Counted from the first letter of the stretch, positions 13,944 to 22,378 are shown. The stretch is 34,148 nucleotides of DNA from an uncultured Eubacteriales bacterium (GCA_902786355.1 CADABZ010000022.1:1-34148), one strand, 5' to 3'. Notes: a model not told the origin generated them from the sequence alone. Program-made: numbers and translations.

Positions 13944-14627
13944 TTATTCTGTGTCTCCCATGGCTTTCATCTTCTTGCCGAGTTCGAAGACGAATTCCTT
14001 GAGCGCTTTGACATGAGCATCAGCCTCTGCCCTTGCTTCCTCTGCTCTGCCGTTGTTGATAGCTTCTACGATCCTGTTGTGCTGCTCTGCAGTGGATTCA
14101 TACAGAGAGAAATCATTGTAATACAGGTATCTGAATCTGAGTGAAAGCTCCTGAACGTAGCTTACCAGCTCACTGAGGGTCTCATTTCCGCTGCACGCTA
14201 CGATAAAATTGTGGAACTCCTCATCGAGCTCTATTATCGTCTCCTTGTCACCGCTGCTGAGCGCCTCGTCATATGCAGCTGCGATCTTGTTGAGTTTGAC
14301 TTTTTCTTCTTCTGTGATTCTTTCGGCTGCGAGCTTGGTCGCAAAGCCTTCCATGTCCTCTCTTACTTCGAAGACATCAAGCATGTCCTTGATGGATATG
14401 TTAGCAACATATGCACCTCTGCGAGGCTCTACTTTAACCAGTCCGTCTTCGGCAAGCCTCTTGATCGCTTCTCTGATCGGGGTACGACTGACATTCATTT
14501 TTTCGGACAGATCGATCTCCATGAGTCTGGTCTGGGAAACGATCTCTCCGGTCAGGATCTTGTGTTTAAGTTCAAGATACACCAGATCTTTAAGCGGTTT
14601 CTGTACTTTCAGTTGAATCTCCATCAT
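13944..14627 (-). CDS. GntR family regulator, FadR/FCD subfamily
   Basis: A 227-aa regulator. The N-terminal winged helix (about 10-75) has the GntR hallmark LSEKMNVSRTPIREAIKRLA and GLVKVEPRRGAYVA; the C-terminal all-helical FCD domain (about 80-215) has the metal- and ligand-site pattern ELDEEFHNFIV and AEQHNRIVEAI, with histidines in the usual places. FCD-type regulators sense small organic acids or sugars; the ligand cannot be read from sequence. AAGGAGATGACAC precedes a double ATG. It directly follows ispE on the same strand with a 35-base gap, but a link in function is not obvious. Confidence 0.85.
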   Translation of the reverse strand: MMEIQLKVQKPLKDLVYLELKHKILTGEIVSQTRLMEIDLSEKMNVSRTPIREAIKRLAEDGLVKVEPRRGAYVANISIKDMLDVFEVREDMEGFATKLAAERITEEEKVKLNKIAAAYDEALSSGDKETIIELDEEFHNFIVACSGNETLSELVSYVQELSLRFRYLYYNDFSLYESTAEQHNRIVEAINNGRAEEARAEADAHVKALKEFVFELGKKMKAMGDTE

Positions 14628-14662
14628 GTGTCATCTCCTTAAAGAATTAGAGGGGCCTTCTC

Positions 14663-15616
14663 TTAATTGTAACTGTCTCCGGTTGAAGAAAACCACGTCC
14701 GCCATCCGGGCCGCTGTGAGCACAGCTCCTTCATGCGGCAGAAATCCTGACGGGCTTTCCCCTCATCCCTGTAATAAGCAGCCATCGTAGGGCCGCTTCC
14801 GCTCATGAGAACGATGTCGGCATCCAGCTCATCCTGCATGACAGCCTTAAGCTGGGCAGCCTGAGGATAATCTCTCAGTGTATAGCTTTCAAGATCGTTC
14901 ACGAACAGGGGATACTCATCAGTGACGCCTTTGTAGCCCGGTTCAGCCATGATAGCATCTATCCCTTCATAGGCAGCTTTAGTCGAGACTGCTATTCCCG
15001 GATTGGCCATGATGACATACCTGTTCATCGGCTCTGCGGGCTCGACGATATCTCCTATACCGCCCGTCCATGCCGCAGTGCTGGCTTCTTCGAGACCTCT
15101 GAGGGATGCAAGCTCTGATGCATTGCGCCGGGCATTCATCATTAGAGAAAAAGGAACATCCGCGCCAACCTCAGCACCGATATTCATCAGCTCTCTGAGA
15201 CTAAGCGGCGATCCCAGCAGTGAATTGAGTCCGAGCATGCATACTGCCGCGTTGCCGCTGCCGCCTGCTATGCCGGCTGAGACCGGAAGCCTTTTGTCTA
15301 TGGATATGATAATGTCGTCCACGACCGGATGATCATATGCATCCAGGACTGCAGCGACACCTTTGAATGCCAGATTGCTCATATCGACCGGAATTGTATC
15401 TGCGTCCGTACATAAATATACATCAACGCCACCAATAAGGCAATGAGGCAAATTGTATTTTGTTCCATTTTGAGGACATTTTGTTATTTTTATCACATCA
15501 AAAAGACCGATTCCCTGCATCAGGGACCTTATATTGTGGTATCCGTCCTCTCTGCGCCCCGTGACTGTCAGTGACAGATTGATCTTGGCGTATGCTTTCA
15601 GTACTGTTTCTTTCAT
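14663..15616 (-). CDS. ispE: 4-diphosphocytidyl-2-C-methyl-D-erythritol kinase
   Basis: IspE phosphorylates CDP-methylerythritol with ATP in the non-mevalonate (MEP) isoprenoid pathway. The protein has the GHMP-kinase pattern: AKINLSLTV with Lys11, the ATP loop PVSAGIAGGSGNAA (111-124), GADVPFSL with the catalytic Asp153, and the C-terminal MSGSGPTMAAYY. At 317 aa it is slightly longer than the usual 280-300. The end (QRPGWRTWFSSTGDS) is typical of clostridial IspE. The start has only a weak site (AAGAG), 5 to 6 bases before ATG. The neighbouring gene order (ispE next to a GntR regulator) is common in Clostridia. Confidence 0.88.
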   Translation of the reverse strand: MKETVLKAYAKINLSLTVTGRREDGYHNIRSLMQGIGLFDVIKITKCPQNGTKYNLPHCLIGGVDVYLCTDADTIPVDMSNLAFKGVAAVLDAYDHPVVDDIIISIDKRLPVSAGIAGGSGNAAVCMLGLNSLLGSPLSLRELMNIGAEVGADVPFSLMMNARRNASELASLRGLEEASTAAWTGGIGDIVEPAEPMNRYVIMANPGIAVSTKAAYEGIDAIMAEPGYKGVTDEYPLFVNDLESYTLRDYPQAAQLKAVMQDELDADIVLMSGSGPTMAAYYRDEGKARQDFCRMKELCSQRPGWRTWFSSTGDSYN

Positions 15617-15629
15617 AATTCTCTTTCTA

Positions 15630-15656
15630 TGAAACAGGGGAGCTCCCGCTCCCCTG
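15630..15656 (-). terminator. Hairpin after the Ig-like membrane protein gene
   Basis: CAGGGGAGC (15656-15648) pairs perfectly with GCTCCCCTG (15643-15635) around GGGA and is followed by only three Ts. It lies 20 bases after the stop codon at 15676. It is a likely terminator, with a short U-tract. Confidence 0.55.
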
Positions 15657-15675
15657 CCGTCTGATCTGTCAGTTA

Positions 15676-16539
15676 TCAGTTCCTTTTCTTTTTCCTTGCT
15701 GCTGCTCTGGCTTCTTTCTCAGCTTTCTCTGCTCTGGCTGCATCCTTGCGCATTTTGATCAGAGCGTTCACAGATCTGTCCTCCTTGCTAATCGGAGCAG
15801 GTGCGTGAACGTGATATACATTGTTCAGAAGCTCTGCACAGTTTTCGATCTTCTTTTCCTGTGGCTGCTCCTTGCCCTTATTCTTGCGGGCCTTCTTCTT
15901 AGCGAGCTTTTCTTCTTTTCTTGCCTGCTCAGCCTTGACTTCCTCTACAGACTTGCCGGTTCTCTTAGCTTCTCTGTATGGATTGAATGCTTCCTTGCTG
16001 TCATCTTCAGAAGAATTCTCTTCTTCTTCCTTCTGCTTGTTCTGGCGCATAGTGAGGAACATGATACCGCCGAACATGATGAACATCATGACCATATTTA
16101 CAGCATTGTTGACTTTCTGGTTATATGTCCTGAAAGTGATCGTCTGATCCTTAGCAAGCTCATTGCCCTCGTTGTCCACAAGACCTGCAGAGATCTTAAG
16201 TGTGTACTCTGAATTGTTCTTGGCGACAAAGCCTTCATCAACGTTAGCTACTACAAGTACAAGACCGTCGTTCTTCTCGCTGAACAGGACCATGATCGGA
16301 ACTTTCTCTCCGTCCTCATCAGTGATGCTGAACTTATCAGCGTCTATCTTCTTAGCTTCTGCCGAGTTGATCGGATTGTTGAACGTCAGCTTTACTCCCA
16401 GGTTCTCCATGGAAGTATTTTTCTGTCCGTCTTCAGGATAGGACGAAACGAGCTGAAGTCCGCCCTCTGCGAAGCTGAAGGCTGAACATGCCATTACCAT
16501 AATCGCTGTAAGTATCGCGATCAGAGTTCCCCTCTTCAT
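15676..16539 (-). CDS. Exported protein with Ig-like (Big_5) domain and membrane anchor
   Basis: A 287-aa protein. A signal peptide (MKRGTLIAILTAIMVMACSA, cleavage likely near FAEGG) is followed by an Ig-like domain of the Big_5 type (about 27-140; VSSYPEDGQKN, VKLTFNNPIN, YTLKISAGLVDNEGN and ITFRTY are its marks). A transmembrane segment (MVMMFIMFGGIMFLTM, about 148-166) and a long cytoplasmic tail rich in Lys, Glu and Ala follow. Topology: sensing or binding domain outside, charged coil-like tail inside. Function unknown. GGAGG lies 9 bases before ATG. It follows tadA by 48 bases. Confidence 0.75.
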   Translation of the reverse strand: MKRGTLIAILTAIMVMACSAFSFAEGGLQLVSSYPEDGQKNTSMENLGVKLTFNNPINSAEAKKIDADKFSITDEDGEKVPIMVLFSEKNDGLVLVVANVDEGFVAKNNSEYTLKISAGLVDNEGNELAKDQTITFRTYNQKVNNAVNMVMMFIMFGGIMFLTMRQNKQKEEEENSSEDDSKEAFNPYREAKRTGKSVEEVKAEQARKEEKLAKKKARKNKGKEQPQEKKIENCAELLNNVYHVHAPAPISKEDRSVNALIKMRKDAARAEKAEKEARAAARKKKRN

Positions 16540-16587
16540 TAATTGTATCCTCCGTAATTCTGTCCCGCGGCATATATCTTCCGCAGA

Positions 16588-17094
16588 TCAAATCTCTGTA
16601 TTGTTTTCTCCGCTGTGCGAGCGGCGTCTTGCCCTGAAAAAATCCCTGAGAAGCTTGCTGCACCTTTCCTGCAGCACTCCTTCCGTGATCTCTATCCGGT
16701 GATTGAGTCTGTCATCGGATGCGATATTGTGAAGCGATCCGCATGCACCGGCCTTGGGATCCATCGTCCCGATAACGAGTCTCGAGACTCTTGCGAGAAC
16801 CATCGCGCCTGCGCACATACTGCACGGTTCAAGCGTCACATATACTGTGCAGCCTGTCAGCCATTTTGTCCCGAGGGCCTTCTCGGCAGCCTCGATCGCA
16901 AGCATCTCTGCATGCGCTGATGAGCTCCGGCTGGTCTCTACCATGTTGTGCGCCCGGGAGATGATCTGCCCGTCTCTGACAATGACAGCACCTACAGGCA
17001 CTTCGCCTGCAGCAGCGGCTGCTTCTGCCTCAGATGCAGCTTCTGACATGAATCGTTCGTCATCATATGCAGTTATCGATCCATCAAAACCCAT
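16588..17094 (-). CDS. tadA: tRNA-specific adenosine deaminase
   Basis: TadA deaminates A34 to inosine in tRNA-Arg. The zinc site is complete: HAE (His61-Ala-Glu63) and PCSMC (Cys91, Cys94). The rest matches, with EVPVGAVIVRDGQII, NDDRLNHRIE-like and a C-terminal LLRDFFRARRR. 168 aa fits the family. The start at 17094 has no ribosome-binding site; the likely -10 box ends 9 bases upstream, so the message may be leaderless. A later Met (17049) also lacks a site. Confidence 0.88.
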   Translation of the reverse strand: MGFDGSITAYDDERFMSEAASEAEAAAAAGEVPVGAVIVRDGQIISRAHNMVETSRSSSAHAEMLAIEAAEKALGTKWLTGCTVYVTLEPCSMCAGAMVLARVSRLVIGTMDPKAGACGSLHNIASDDRLNHRIEITEGVLQERCSKLLRDFFRARRRSHSGENNTEI

Positions 17095-17103
17095 AGCTGG
17101 AAT

Positions 17104-17133
17104 ATTGTATCATAACGCTGTTTGAAATATCAA
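17104..17133 (-). promoter_or_regulatory. Promoter of tadA
   Basis: On the minus strand TTGATA (17133-17128), 18 bases, then TACAAT (17109-17104). The predicted transcription start falls within about three bases of the tadA ATG at 17094. Confidence 0.6.
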
Positions 17134-17141
17134 CCAAAACA

Positions 17142-17173
17142 ATAAAAGTCCTCCGCACTCATCGATGCGGAGG
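17142..17173 (-). terminator. Terminator after cvpA
   Basis: CCTCCGCA (17173-17166) pairs perfectly with TGCGGAGG (17157-17150) around an 8-base loop, followed by ACTTTTATTGTTTT on the minus strand. It separates the cvpA transcript from tadA. Confidence 0.75.
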
Positions 17174-17190
17174 AGAGAATGCATGTACTG

Positions 17191-17922
17191 CTATCGGATA
17201 AAATGTTCGACTATGAACATTACCGGATTTACATTATATATCGTGCCTGCAATATATGACTGATCCATAGCGGTAAGTATCTCGGGGACTTTGTCCGGCG
17301 CGAGAAGTGCCGCTCCCGGAATGAGCGCAGCAGCAGCGAGGAAGGAGATCACCAGACCTCTTACAATGCCGAATGCCATGCCGAGGATCCGGTCAGAAAA
17401 CCCGATCAGGATCGAGGTATCACGGAGCTGCCTGAATATGAACCTGATTATTGTCATAGCCAGCCATACAGCAATGACTATTACGAGGATCGACAGAATG
17501 TTGATACAGATATCTGTTATTCTTGTCGCTGCGGCCGTAGCTGTTTTGTCTGCAAGATCATTGACAGCGCCGCTTATCGTCTTAGGCATAGCCTCCGTGT
17601 ACGGATCAGCCGGTGTGTTTCCTACATATCCGTTGATGATATCTGACGATCTGTTGCCTTCTGCCTGAGCCGTTCCCGGATCGACTCCGCCCAGTCTGGC
17701 CCTTATCATCAGATAGATGTGCTTGTGGATAGTGCTCTGGACCGGCGAAACAGAAAGCCATGCAGCTACTTTATCAAGATAAAAATAGCTGACAGCCAGG
17801 CCGCCGACAAGGCCGAGTATCCGCAGGAGAGTATCTCCTATCCCCTTTGCGGCGCCTCTTATTACAGCCACCAGAAGGATCAGCAACACTGCTCCATCCA
17901 GCATCCACCACTCTATCTTCAT
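17191..17922 (-). CDS. CvpA family membrane protein
   Basis: A 243-aa protein of the CvpA/YshB type, first known from colicin V export in E. coli and common in Firmicutes. It starts with the family's LDGAVLLILLVAVIRGAAKGIGD segment (first membrane helix plus RGxxKG), has a second helix near 32-48, a soluble loop (about 55-130), then the helices NILSILVIVIAVWLAMTII and GFSDRILGMAFGIVRGLVISFLAAAAL. The DRILGxxFGxxRG motif is present. Role uncertain. CAGGAG precedes the ATG. It follows the FolC fusion gene by 64 bases, possibly in one transcript. Confidence 0.8.
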   Translation of the reverse strand: MKIEWWMLDGAVLLILLVAVIRGAAKGIGDTLLRILGLVGGLAVSYFYLDKVAAWLSVSPVQSTIHKHIYLMIRARLGGVDPGTAQAEGNRSSDIINGYVGNTPADPYTEAMPKTISGAVNDLADKTATAAATRITDICINILSILVIVIAVWLAMTIIRFIFRQLRDTSILIGFSDRILGMAFGIVRGLVISFLAAAALIPGAALLAPDKVPEILTAMDQSYIAGTIYNVNPVMFIVEHFIR

Positions 17923-17986
17923 TTACTCCTGTATCCTTTTCCTGCGTACCTCAGTGATATCATCCGGTCCGCTGACCATCTGTCAC

Positions 17987-19807
17987 TTAAGTATAACATT
18001 CTTTTTCTGTAATAACACAGTCTACCGGTATGTCATGGGAATCCGCCGGTATCTCATATGACCGCTGCACTTCAAACGCTACTGCTGTAAAATCAGCATT
18101 CACGCAGCCCGGAAGGTATCTGTCGTAGAAACCTCCTCCCATACCCATACGGCGGCATTCGCTGTCAAAAGAAGAGCACGGGCAGATCACGAGGTCTATG
18201 TCGGCAGGTGATATGATCCTGCCTTTCTCTGCATCCGGCTCAAGTATCCCATAGTAGCCGCTCTTCCAGGCATCGTCTCCGTCTCCCGGCAGGACAGCGA
18301 CCATCTCTGTATCGCTCACGCACAGCGGATATACCAGCTCTTTGCCCTGGTTCCGGCCTGTCTTCTCAAGTTCATCGAGTCTGACTTCACCCTTTGTCCA
18401 CTTGTACACCAGGATCCTGCGGGCTTTGTTCCACGATTCTGTCTCAGCGACCGCCCTGCATATAAGGCGCGACTTCTCTATGCGTTCTGCATCAGTCAGC
18501 GAATTTCTCGCTTTTATCTTGCGGCTTCTCAGCCATCTTCTGTATGTATCTCTGAATATCTTCCTTATCTCACCTGCGAGATAAAGAGACCCCGCCATAA
18601 CAAGGACACCGCCGTCTGCCTTCGTCAGAGCTGCACGCAGAGCTTCCTTCAGCGATTCGTAAGCCTCAGCCTTCATGCCGCGCTCTCTTATGCCTTCCGC
18701 CAGAGCTTCCGCAGGAAGTGCTCTCGGACTCGGCGGATTCACGCACACAAAGCACTCAGCGTACGGCTGCAGTATCTCTGTCATTTTTTCGTAGTTTTTG
18801 TCAGCCAGTATGCCTGTCAGGAATACGGCTTTCTGTCCCCTGACCAGACTCCCCAGTGTATCCGCAAGAGCCTCTGCGCACTGCTGGTTATGCGCACCAT
18901 CGAGGATGACGAGAGGTTCCCGGGCCATGATCTCGAATCTGGCCGGCCACCTGGTCTCTTCCAGTCCGTCAGCGACAGCGCTTTCAGGAATAACCCAGCC
19001 TTTGCCGCGAAGAGCTTCTAACACTTCAAGCACAGCGCAGGCATTATATATCTGATGCGTCCCGGCCAGACAGATATGGTATGTCCTGCCTTTCCAGGTG
19101 AATATCTGACCTGTCAGATCCTGCCGGATGACAGATGCTTCTGACTTTGCTGCCAGCGTCATCGGCACACCGGCGGCTTCGCATCTTGCCCTGACTATCT
19201 GTGTCACTGCAGGCTCGCCGTCATAACACACGGTATGGCTTCCCGGCTTGATTATGCCGCATTTTGTATCGGCTATCTCCTCGATAGTCTTCCCCAGATA
19301 CTCGGTGTGTTCCAGAGTTATATTGGCTATCACTGCGACTTCCGGAGCGCTTATGGCATTAGTACTGTCGAGCGCACCTCCCATGCCGACCTCAAGAACG
19401 ACTATATCTGTCTGCATCTGCCGGAAGTACAGCATGGCTGCTGCAGTCAGCATCTCGAATCTGCTCGGATGGTCTTCCATTGCTTCTGCTTCCACCCTGA
19501 TCCGCTCTGTGATCTCAGCAAGCTCCCAGCCGTCTATCTCCCTGCCATCGACGCGGATGAGCTCCTCGAATCTCTCAAGATACGGAGAGGTATACAGTCC
19601 TGTCCTGTATCCGGCTTTGCGCAGGACGCTGTCAAGCATGGCGCATATGCTGCCTTTTCCGTTGCTTCCGGCCACATGGATAAATCTCAGAGATTCCTGC
19701 GGATCACCGAGCCTCCTGAGGAGTTCTCTTGTCCTGCCGAGTCCCAGCCTTGTCTGGCTCCATCCGGCGTTTTCTATATATGCTACAGCTTCATCTCTTG
19801 TCATCAT
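17987..19807 (-). CDS. folC: Fused folylpolyglutamate synthase and 5-formyl-THF cyclo-ligase
   Basis: A 606-aa protein with two enzymes in one frame. Residues 1-418 are FolC (Mur-ligase type), which adds glutamate to folates: P-loop GSNGKGS (47-53), VLEVGMGGALDSTN, EHTEYLG and LDGAHNQQCA are present. Residues about 419-606 (starting near base 18553) are a complete 5-formyltetrahydrofolate cyclo-ligase (MTHFS), which returns 5-formyl-THF to the active pool: YRRWLRSRKIKARNSLTDAE, YKWTKGEVRLDEL and the ATP loop MGMGGGFYDRYL (554-565). No stop or frame change lies between. The ATG is one base from the folT stop, without a good site of its own, so it is probably translated by coupling. The operon starts at a THF riboswitch. 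Domains are certain; activity is inferred. Confidence 0.9.
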   Translation of the reverse strand: MMTRDEAVAYIENAGWSQTRLGLGRTRELLRRLGDPQESLRFIHVAGSNGKGSICAMLDSVLRKAGYRTGLYTSPYLERFEELIRVDGREIDGWELAEITERIRVEAEAMEDHPSRFEMLTAAAMLYFRQMQTDIVVLEVGMGGALDSTNAISAPEVAVIANITLEHTEYLGKTIEEIADTKCGIIKPGSHTVCYDGEPAVTQIVRARCEAAGVPMTLAAKSEASVIRQDLTGQIFTWKGRTYHICLAGTHQIYNACAVLEVLEALRGKGWVIPESAVADGLEETRWPARFEIMAREPLVILDGAHNQQCAEALADTLGSLVRGQKAVFLTGILADKNYEKMTEILQPYAECFVCVNPPSPRALPAEALAEGIRERGMKAEAYESLKEALRAALTKADGGVLVMAGSLYLAGEIRKIFRDTYRRWLRSRKIKARNSLTDAERIEKSRLICRAVAETESWNKARRILVYKWTKGEVRLDELEKTGRNQGKELVYPLCVSDTEMVAVLPGDGDDAWKSGYYGILEPDAEKGRIISPADIDLVICPCSSFDSECRRMGMGGGFYDRYLPGCVNADFTAVAFEVQRSYEIPADSHDIPVDCVITEKECYT

Positions 19808-19808
19808 T

Positions 19809-20342
19809 TCAGTTCTGCAGAGCAGCCTTTCTCAGAGTACTTATCAGCTTCGGCATGACAGCCCCGAAAATAAATCCCTTGCACAGGCAGATGATCAGTC
19901 TCAGCCCGAGAGCGCCGAGGATCAGGGCCGGTGTGTAGTATCCATAGATATGGCTGTCCACATAGATCACGCCTGTATTGAGCACAGTGACCATCAGCTC
20001 GCAGGCAGCCGTGACGAGCATGTACTGCCTGGCGCTCAGATCAAAGTTATTCCTTCTGGCAACCAGCCCGCATACCAGACCGAGTATGGAATAAGGAAGT
20101 ATCCACAGAACGGTCGTGGCGCTGACGCCGTAGAGCAATATCTGGTAGATAAAAGAGCCCAGGGTCCCTACGATCAGTCCGTACTCTGGACCGAAAAGGA
20201 AGCCTGCAATGTAGATCGGGAACGACTCAAAAGTGATCTTGAATGCATTGGTCGTGACCGATACTGCTGCGAGGACTGCAACCATAGCGGAAAGCAGTGC
20301 ACATACGGTAACCTGTCTTGCTGTAAATCTTGATTTTTCCAT
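19809..20342 (-). CDS. folT: Folate ECF transporter substrate-binding subunit
   Basis: A 177-aa integral membrane protein with about six hydrophobic segments, like FolT, the S component of energy-coupling factor folate transporters. Typical marks are ARQVTVCALLSAMVAVLAA, FPIYIAGFLFGPEYGLIVG and a C-terminal ALILGALGLRLIICLCKGF. The shared ATPase and T subunits are not in the window. The ATG at 20342 has AAGGGGG 9 bases before it; an upstream frame start (20372) lies inside a hairpin and lacks a site. The THF riboswitch upstream names the substrate as folate with good certainty. Confidence 0.85.
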   Translation of the reverse strand: MEKSRFTARQVTVCALLSAMVAVLAAVSVTTNAFKITFESFPIYIAGFLFGPEYGLIVGTLGSFIYQILLYGVSATTVLWILPYSILGLVCGLVARRNNFDLSARQYMLVTAACELMVTVLNTGVIYVDSHIYGYYTPALILGALGLRLIICLCKGFIFGAVMPKLISTLRKAALQN

Positions 20343-20344
20343 AC

Positions 20345-20381
20345 AAAAAACCCCCTTCATGACAGTAGCCACAAAAGGAGC
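20345..20381 (-). promoter_or_regulatory. Expression platform hairpin before folT
   Basis: On the minus strand GCTCCTT (20381-20375) can pair with AAGGGGG (20357-20351) across a 17-base loop, and six Ts follow. The 3' arm is the Shine-Dalgarno of folT, and the stem plus U-tract also has the form of a terminator, so the riboswitch could act on translation, transcription or both. Confidence 0.55.
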
Positions 20382-20403
20382 TGTTCTTCACTGTTATCCT
20401 CTT

Positions 20404-20515
20404 ATGGCAGCGGATGCGGATACAGCACCGCAGACCCTGGGCCTAGGCCGGTATCTTTCGTTTACAGGCAACTTCCCATCCTGTAACACTTTACGCGCTG
20501 TTCCTACTCTGACAT
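20404..20515 (-). ncRNA. THF (tetrahydrofolate) riboswitch, class I
   Basis: The minus strand of this interval carries the conserved blocks of the THF-I riboswitch in order: GAGTAG, GCGTAAAGTG, GGATGGGAAGTTG, ACGAAAG, GCGGTG and GCATCCGCT. The closing stem P1 is ATGTCAG (20515-20509) with CTGCCAT (20410-20404), one mismatch. It precedes the folate transporter folT and folC, the known target genes of this class. THF binding normally lowers expression. Confidence 0.88.
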
Positions 20516-20646
20516 TAACAATACTCTATTCAATACCTTATACATTTGAATCATATCAGATTGGCATTATATAGGCAACGATAATTTGGTCATTTCGGCA
20601 TCCGATTTTTGTACATTATCACGGGCTTCTGATGCCTCCTTTTTCG

Positions 20647-20676
20647 TTGACGCTCCGCGCAGGTGGGTGCTATTAT
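20647..20676 (+). promoter_or_regulatory. Putative promoter of the gcv operon
   Basis: TTGACG (20647-20652), 18 bases, TATTAT (20671-20676). It would give a leader of about 135 bases before gcvT. Confidence 0.5.
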
Positions 20677-20726
20677 TATTTATATATGTTAAATATGTGG
20701 GATTGCGCCCTTTTGCACATTCAGAG

Positions 20727-20770
20727 AGTTTTTCTCCGGAAAAACTGCATGCCGCACGGCCGTCGGCATG
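20727..20770 (+). promoter_or_regulatory. Tandem hairpins in the gcvT leader
   Basis: AGTTTTTC-TCCG-GAAAAACT (20727-20746, perfect 8 bp) is followed one base later by CATGCCG (20748-20754) with CGGCATG (20764-20770), whose loop contains the palindrome ACGGCCGT. No U-tract follows. I find none of the conserved blocks of a glycine riboswitch here. Confidence 0.55.
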
Positions 20771-20819
20771 ACCTCAAGACGCATTCCACCGATCCAATCA
20801 CACTACGGAGGTGTTTAAG

Positions 20820-21908
20820 ATGGACAAGAAAACCCCACTCTACGATACCCATGTAAAGTACGGCGGGAAGATAGTTGAATTCGGCGGATTCCTTCTTCCT
20901 GTACAGTACGGCAGCGGTGTCAAGGCAGAGCACATGGCAGTCAGAACAAAGTGCGGACTCTTCGACGTTTCCCACATGGGCGAGATCCTCGTTCAGGGTG
21001 AGAAGGCACGCGATTTCCTCAACTATCTTCTGACCAATGATTACACAGATCTTCAGCCTGGCTTTGCAAGATATTCTCCGATGTGCAATGAGCACGGCGG
21101 CACTGTCGATGACCTCATTGTATATATGAAGGGAGAAAACGACTATTTCGTAGTAGTCAACGCAGCTAACACTGATAAAGACTTCGCCTGGATGTGTGAC
21201 CACAAGATCGACGGAGTTGAGCTCACTAATGTCAGTGATCAGTATGGTCAGGTAGCTCTTCAGGGACCTAATGCTGAGAAGATCCTCAGCAAGGTAGTAG
21301 ACGCTAAGTACATCCCTGCAGGTTACTACACATGCATCTTCGACTGTGATTTCCAGGGCATCAACTGCATGATCTCCAGAACAGGTTATACAGGCGAGGA
21401 CGGATTCGAGATCTATATGCCGGCTGATAAGGCTCCTGATGTATGGGAAGCTCTGATCGCAGCAGGCAAGGACGATGGACTTATCCCATGCGCACTCGGC
21501 GCAAGAGATACCCTGAGAATGGAAGCTGCAATGCCTCTCTACGGACATGAGATGAATGATGATATCAGCCCTCGTACAGCTGGCCTCGGCTTCGCTGTCA
21601 AGATGGACAAGCCTGACTTCATCGGCAAGGCTGCTCTCGAAGCAGACAAGCCTCTCAAGCACAGAAGAGTCGGCCTCAAGGTTACCGGCCGCGGTATCCT
21701 CAGAGAGCACCTCGATGTATACAGAGACGGCAAGATCGTAGGATACACAACATCCGGCACATTCCTGCCATATATGGGCGCTTCCTACGCTATGGCTATC
21801 GTTGAATCAGGAGCAAGAGAGATCGGCGCTCCATGCCAGGTAGATGTCAGAGGACGTATGGTAGACTGCGAAATGGTAGGTCTCCCATTCTACAAGAGAG
21901 CAAAATAA
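20820..21908 (+). CDS. gcvT: Glycine cleavage system aminomethyltransferase (T protein)
   Basis: GcvT transfers the methylene from the aminomethyl-lipoyl arm of GcvH to THF, releasing ammonia. The 362-aa protein matches the family throughout: [29 protein letters not shown], the folate-binding [18 protein letters not shown]-type segment, [14 protein letters not shown] and [20 protein letters not shown]. The start is the ATG at 20820 with GGAGG 8 bases before; a GTG at 20811 lies within that site. First gene of the operon gcvT-gcvH-gcvPA-gcvPB. A small hairpin (ATCCGC/GCGGAT, 21942-21956) lies in the gap to gcvH. Confidence 0.93.
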   Translation: MDKKTPLYDTHVKYGGKIVEFGGFLLPVQYGSGVKAEHMAVRTKCGLFDVSHMGEILVQGEKARDFLNYLLTNDYTDLQPGFARYSPMCNEHGGTVDDLIVYMKGENDYFVVVNAANTDKDFAWMCDHKIDGVELTNVSDQYGQVALQGPNAEKILSKVVDAKYIPAGYYTCIFDCDFQGINCMISRTGYTGEDGFEIYMPADKAPDVWEALIAAGKDDGLIPCALGARDTLRMEAAMPLYGHEMNDDISPRTAGLGFAVKMDKPDFIGKAALEADKPLKHRRVGLKVTGRGILREHLDVYRDGKIVGYTTSGTFLPYMGASYAMAIVESGAREIGAPCQVDVRGRMVDCEMVGLPFYKRAK

Positions 21909-22009
21909 TTATCTCTTCTCTCTGATTTCAGAACTGTTAAAATCCGCTATGCGGATCATAATACCAGCAATTATTTCTCAAAAACAATTTCAAAAAGGAG
22001 ATTACAGCA

Positions 22010-22378
22010 ATGATTGATCCAAAAGAACTGAAGTACACCAAGGATGATGAATGGGTTCGTTATGACGGAGAAGATGCTTACATCGGAATCACAGATTATG
22101 CTCAGAGTGAGCTCGGCGACCTCGTATTCGTTAACCTCCCTGAGGTAGGCGACTCGGTATTTGCAGGTGAGCCTCTTGGAGATGTTGAGTCCGTTAAGGC
22201 TGTAGCTGATGTTTTCTGCCCTGTTACAGGCGAAGTAATTGAGATCAACGAAGATATTCTTGATGATGCATCACTGATCAACAGCAATCCTTATGGCTCA
22301 TGGTTCATCAAGGTCGGCAACATCTCTGATAACGTTGAGTTCCTCACAGCTGACGAATACGACGAGTACAGAGGCTAA
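22010..22378 (+). CDS. gcvH: Glycine cleavage system H protein
   Basis: GcvH is the small lipoyl carrier that moves between P, T and L proteins. 122 aa, full length. The lipoyl-lysine is Lys63 in VESVKAVADV; GITDYAQSELGDLVFVNLPEVG and NSNPYGSWFIKV are typical. AAAGGAG lies 9 bases before the ATG. The lipoate ligase gene for its modification is near (27866-28891). A GC-rich hairpin lies in the 109-base gap to gcvPA (about 22424-22460) and may affect relative message stability. Confidence 0.93.
   Translation: MIDPKELKYTKDDEWVRYDGEDAYIGITDYAQSELGDLVFVNLPEVGDSVFAGEPLGDVESVKAVADVFCPVTGEVIEINEDILDDASLINSNPYGSWFIKVGNISDNVEFLTADEYDEYRG

Noticed and set aside
19248-20333. A 361-codon plus-strand frame across folC and folT
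   Set aside because: It is opposite two well-supported genes, has no family similarity and no ribosome-binding site.
20680-20819. Glycine riboswitch upstream of gcvT
   Set aside because: None of the conserved glycine aptamer blocks are seen; only two simple hairpins.
20721-21710. A 329-codon minus-strand frame opposite gcvT
   Set aside because: Antisense to a certain gene and without recognisable domains.
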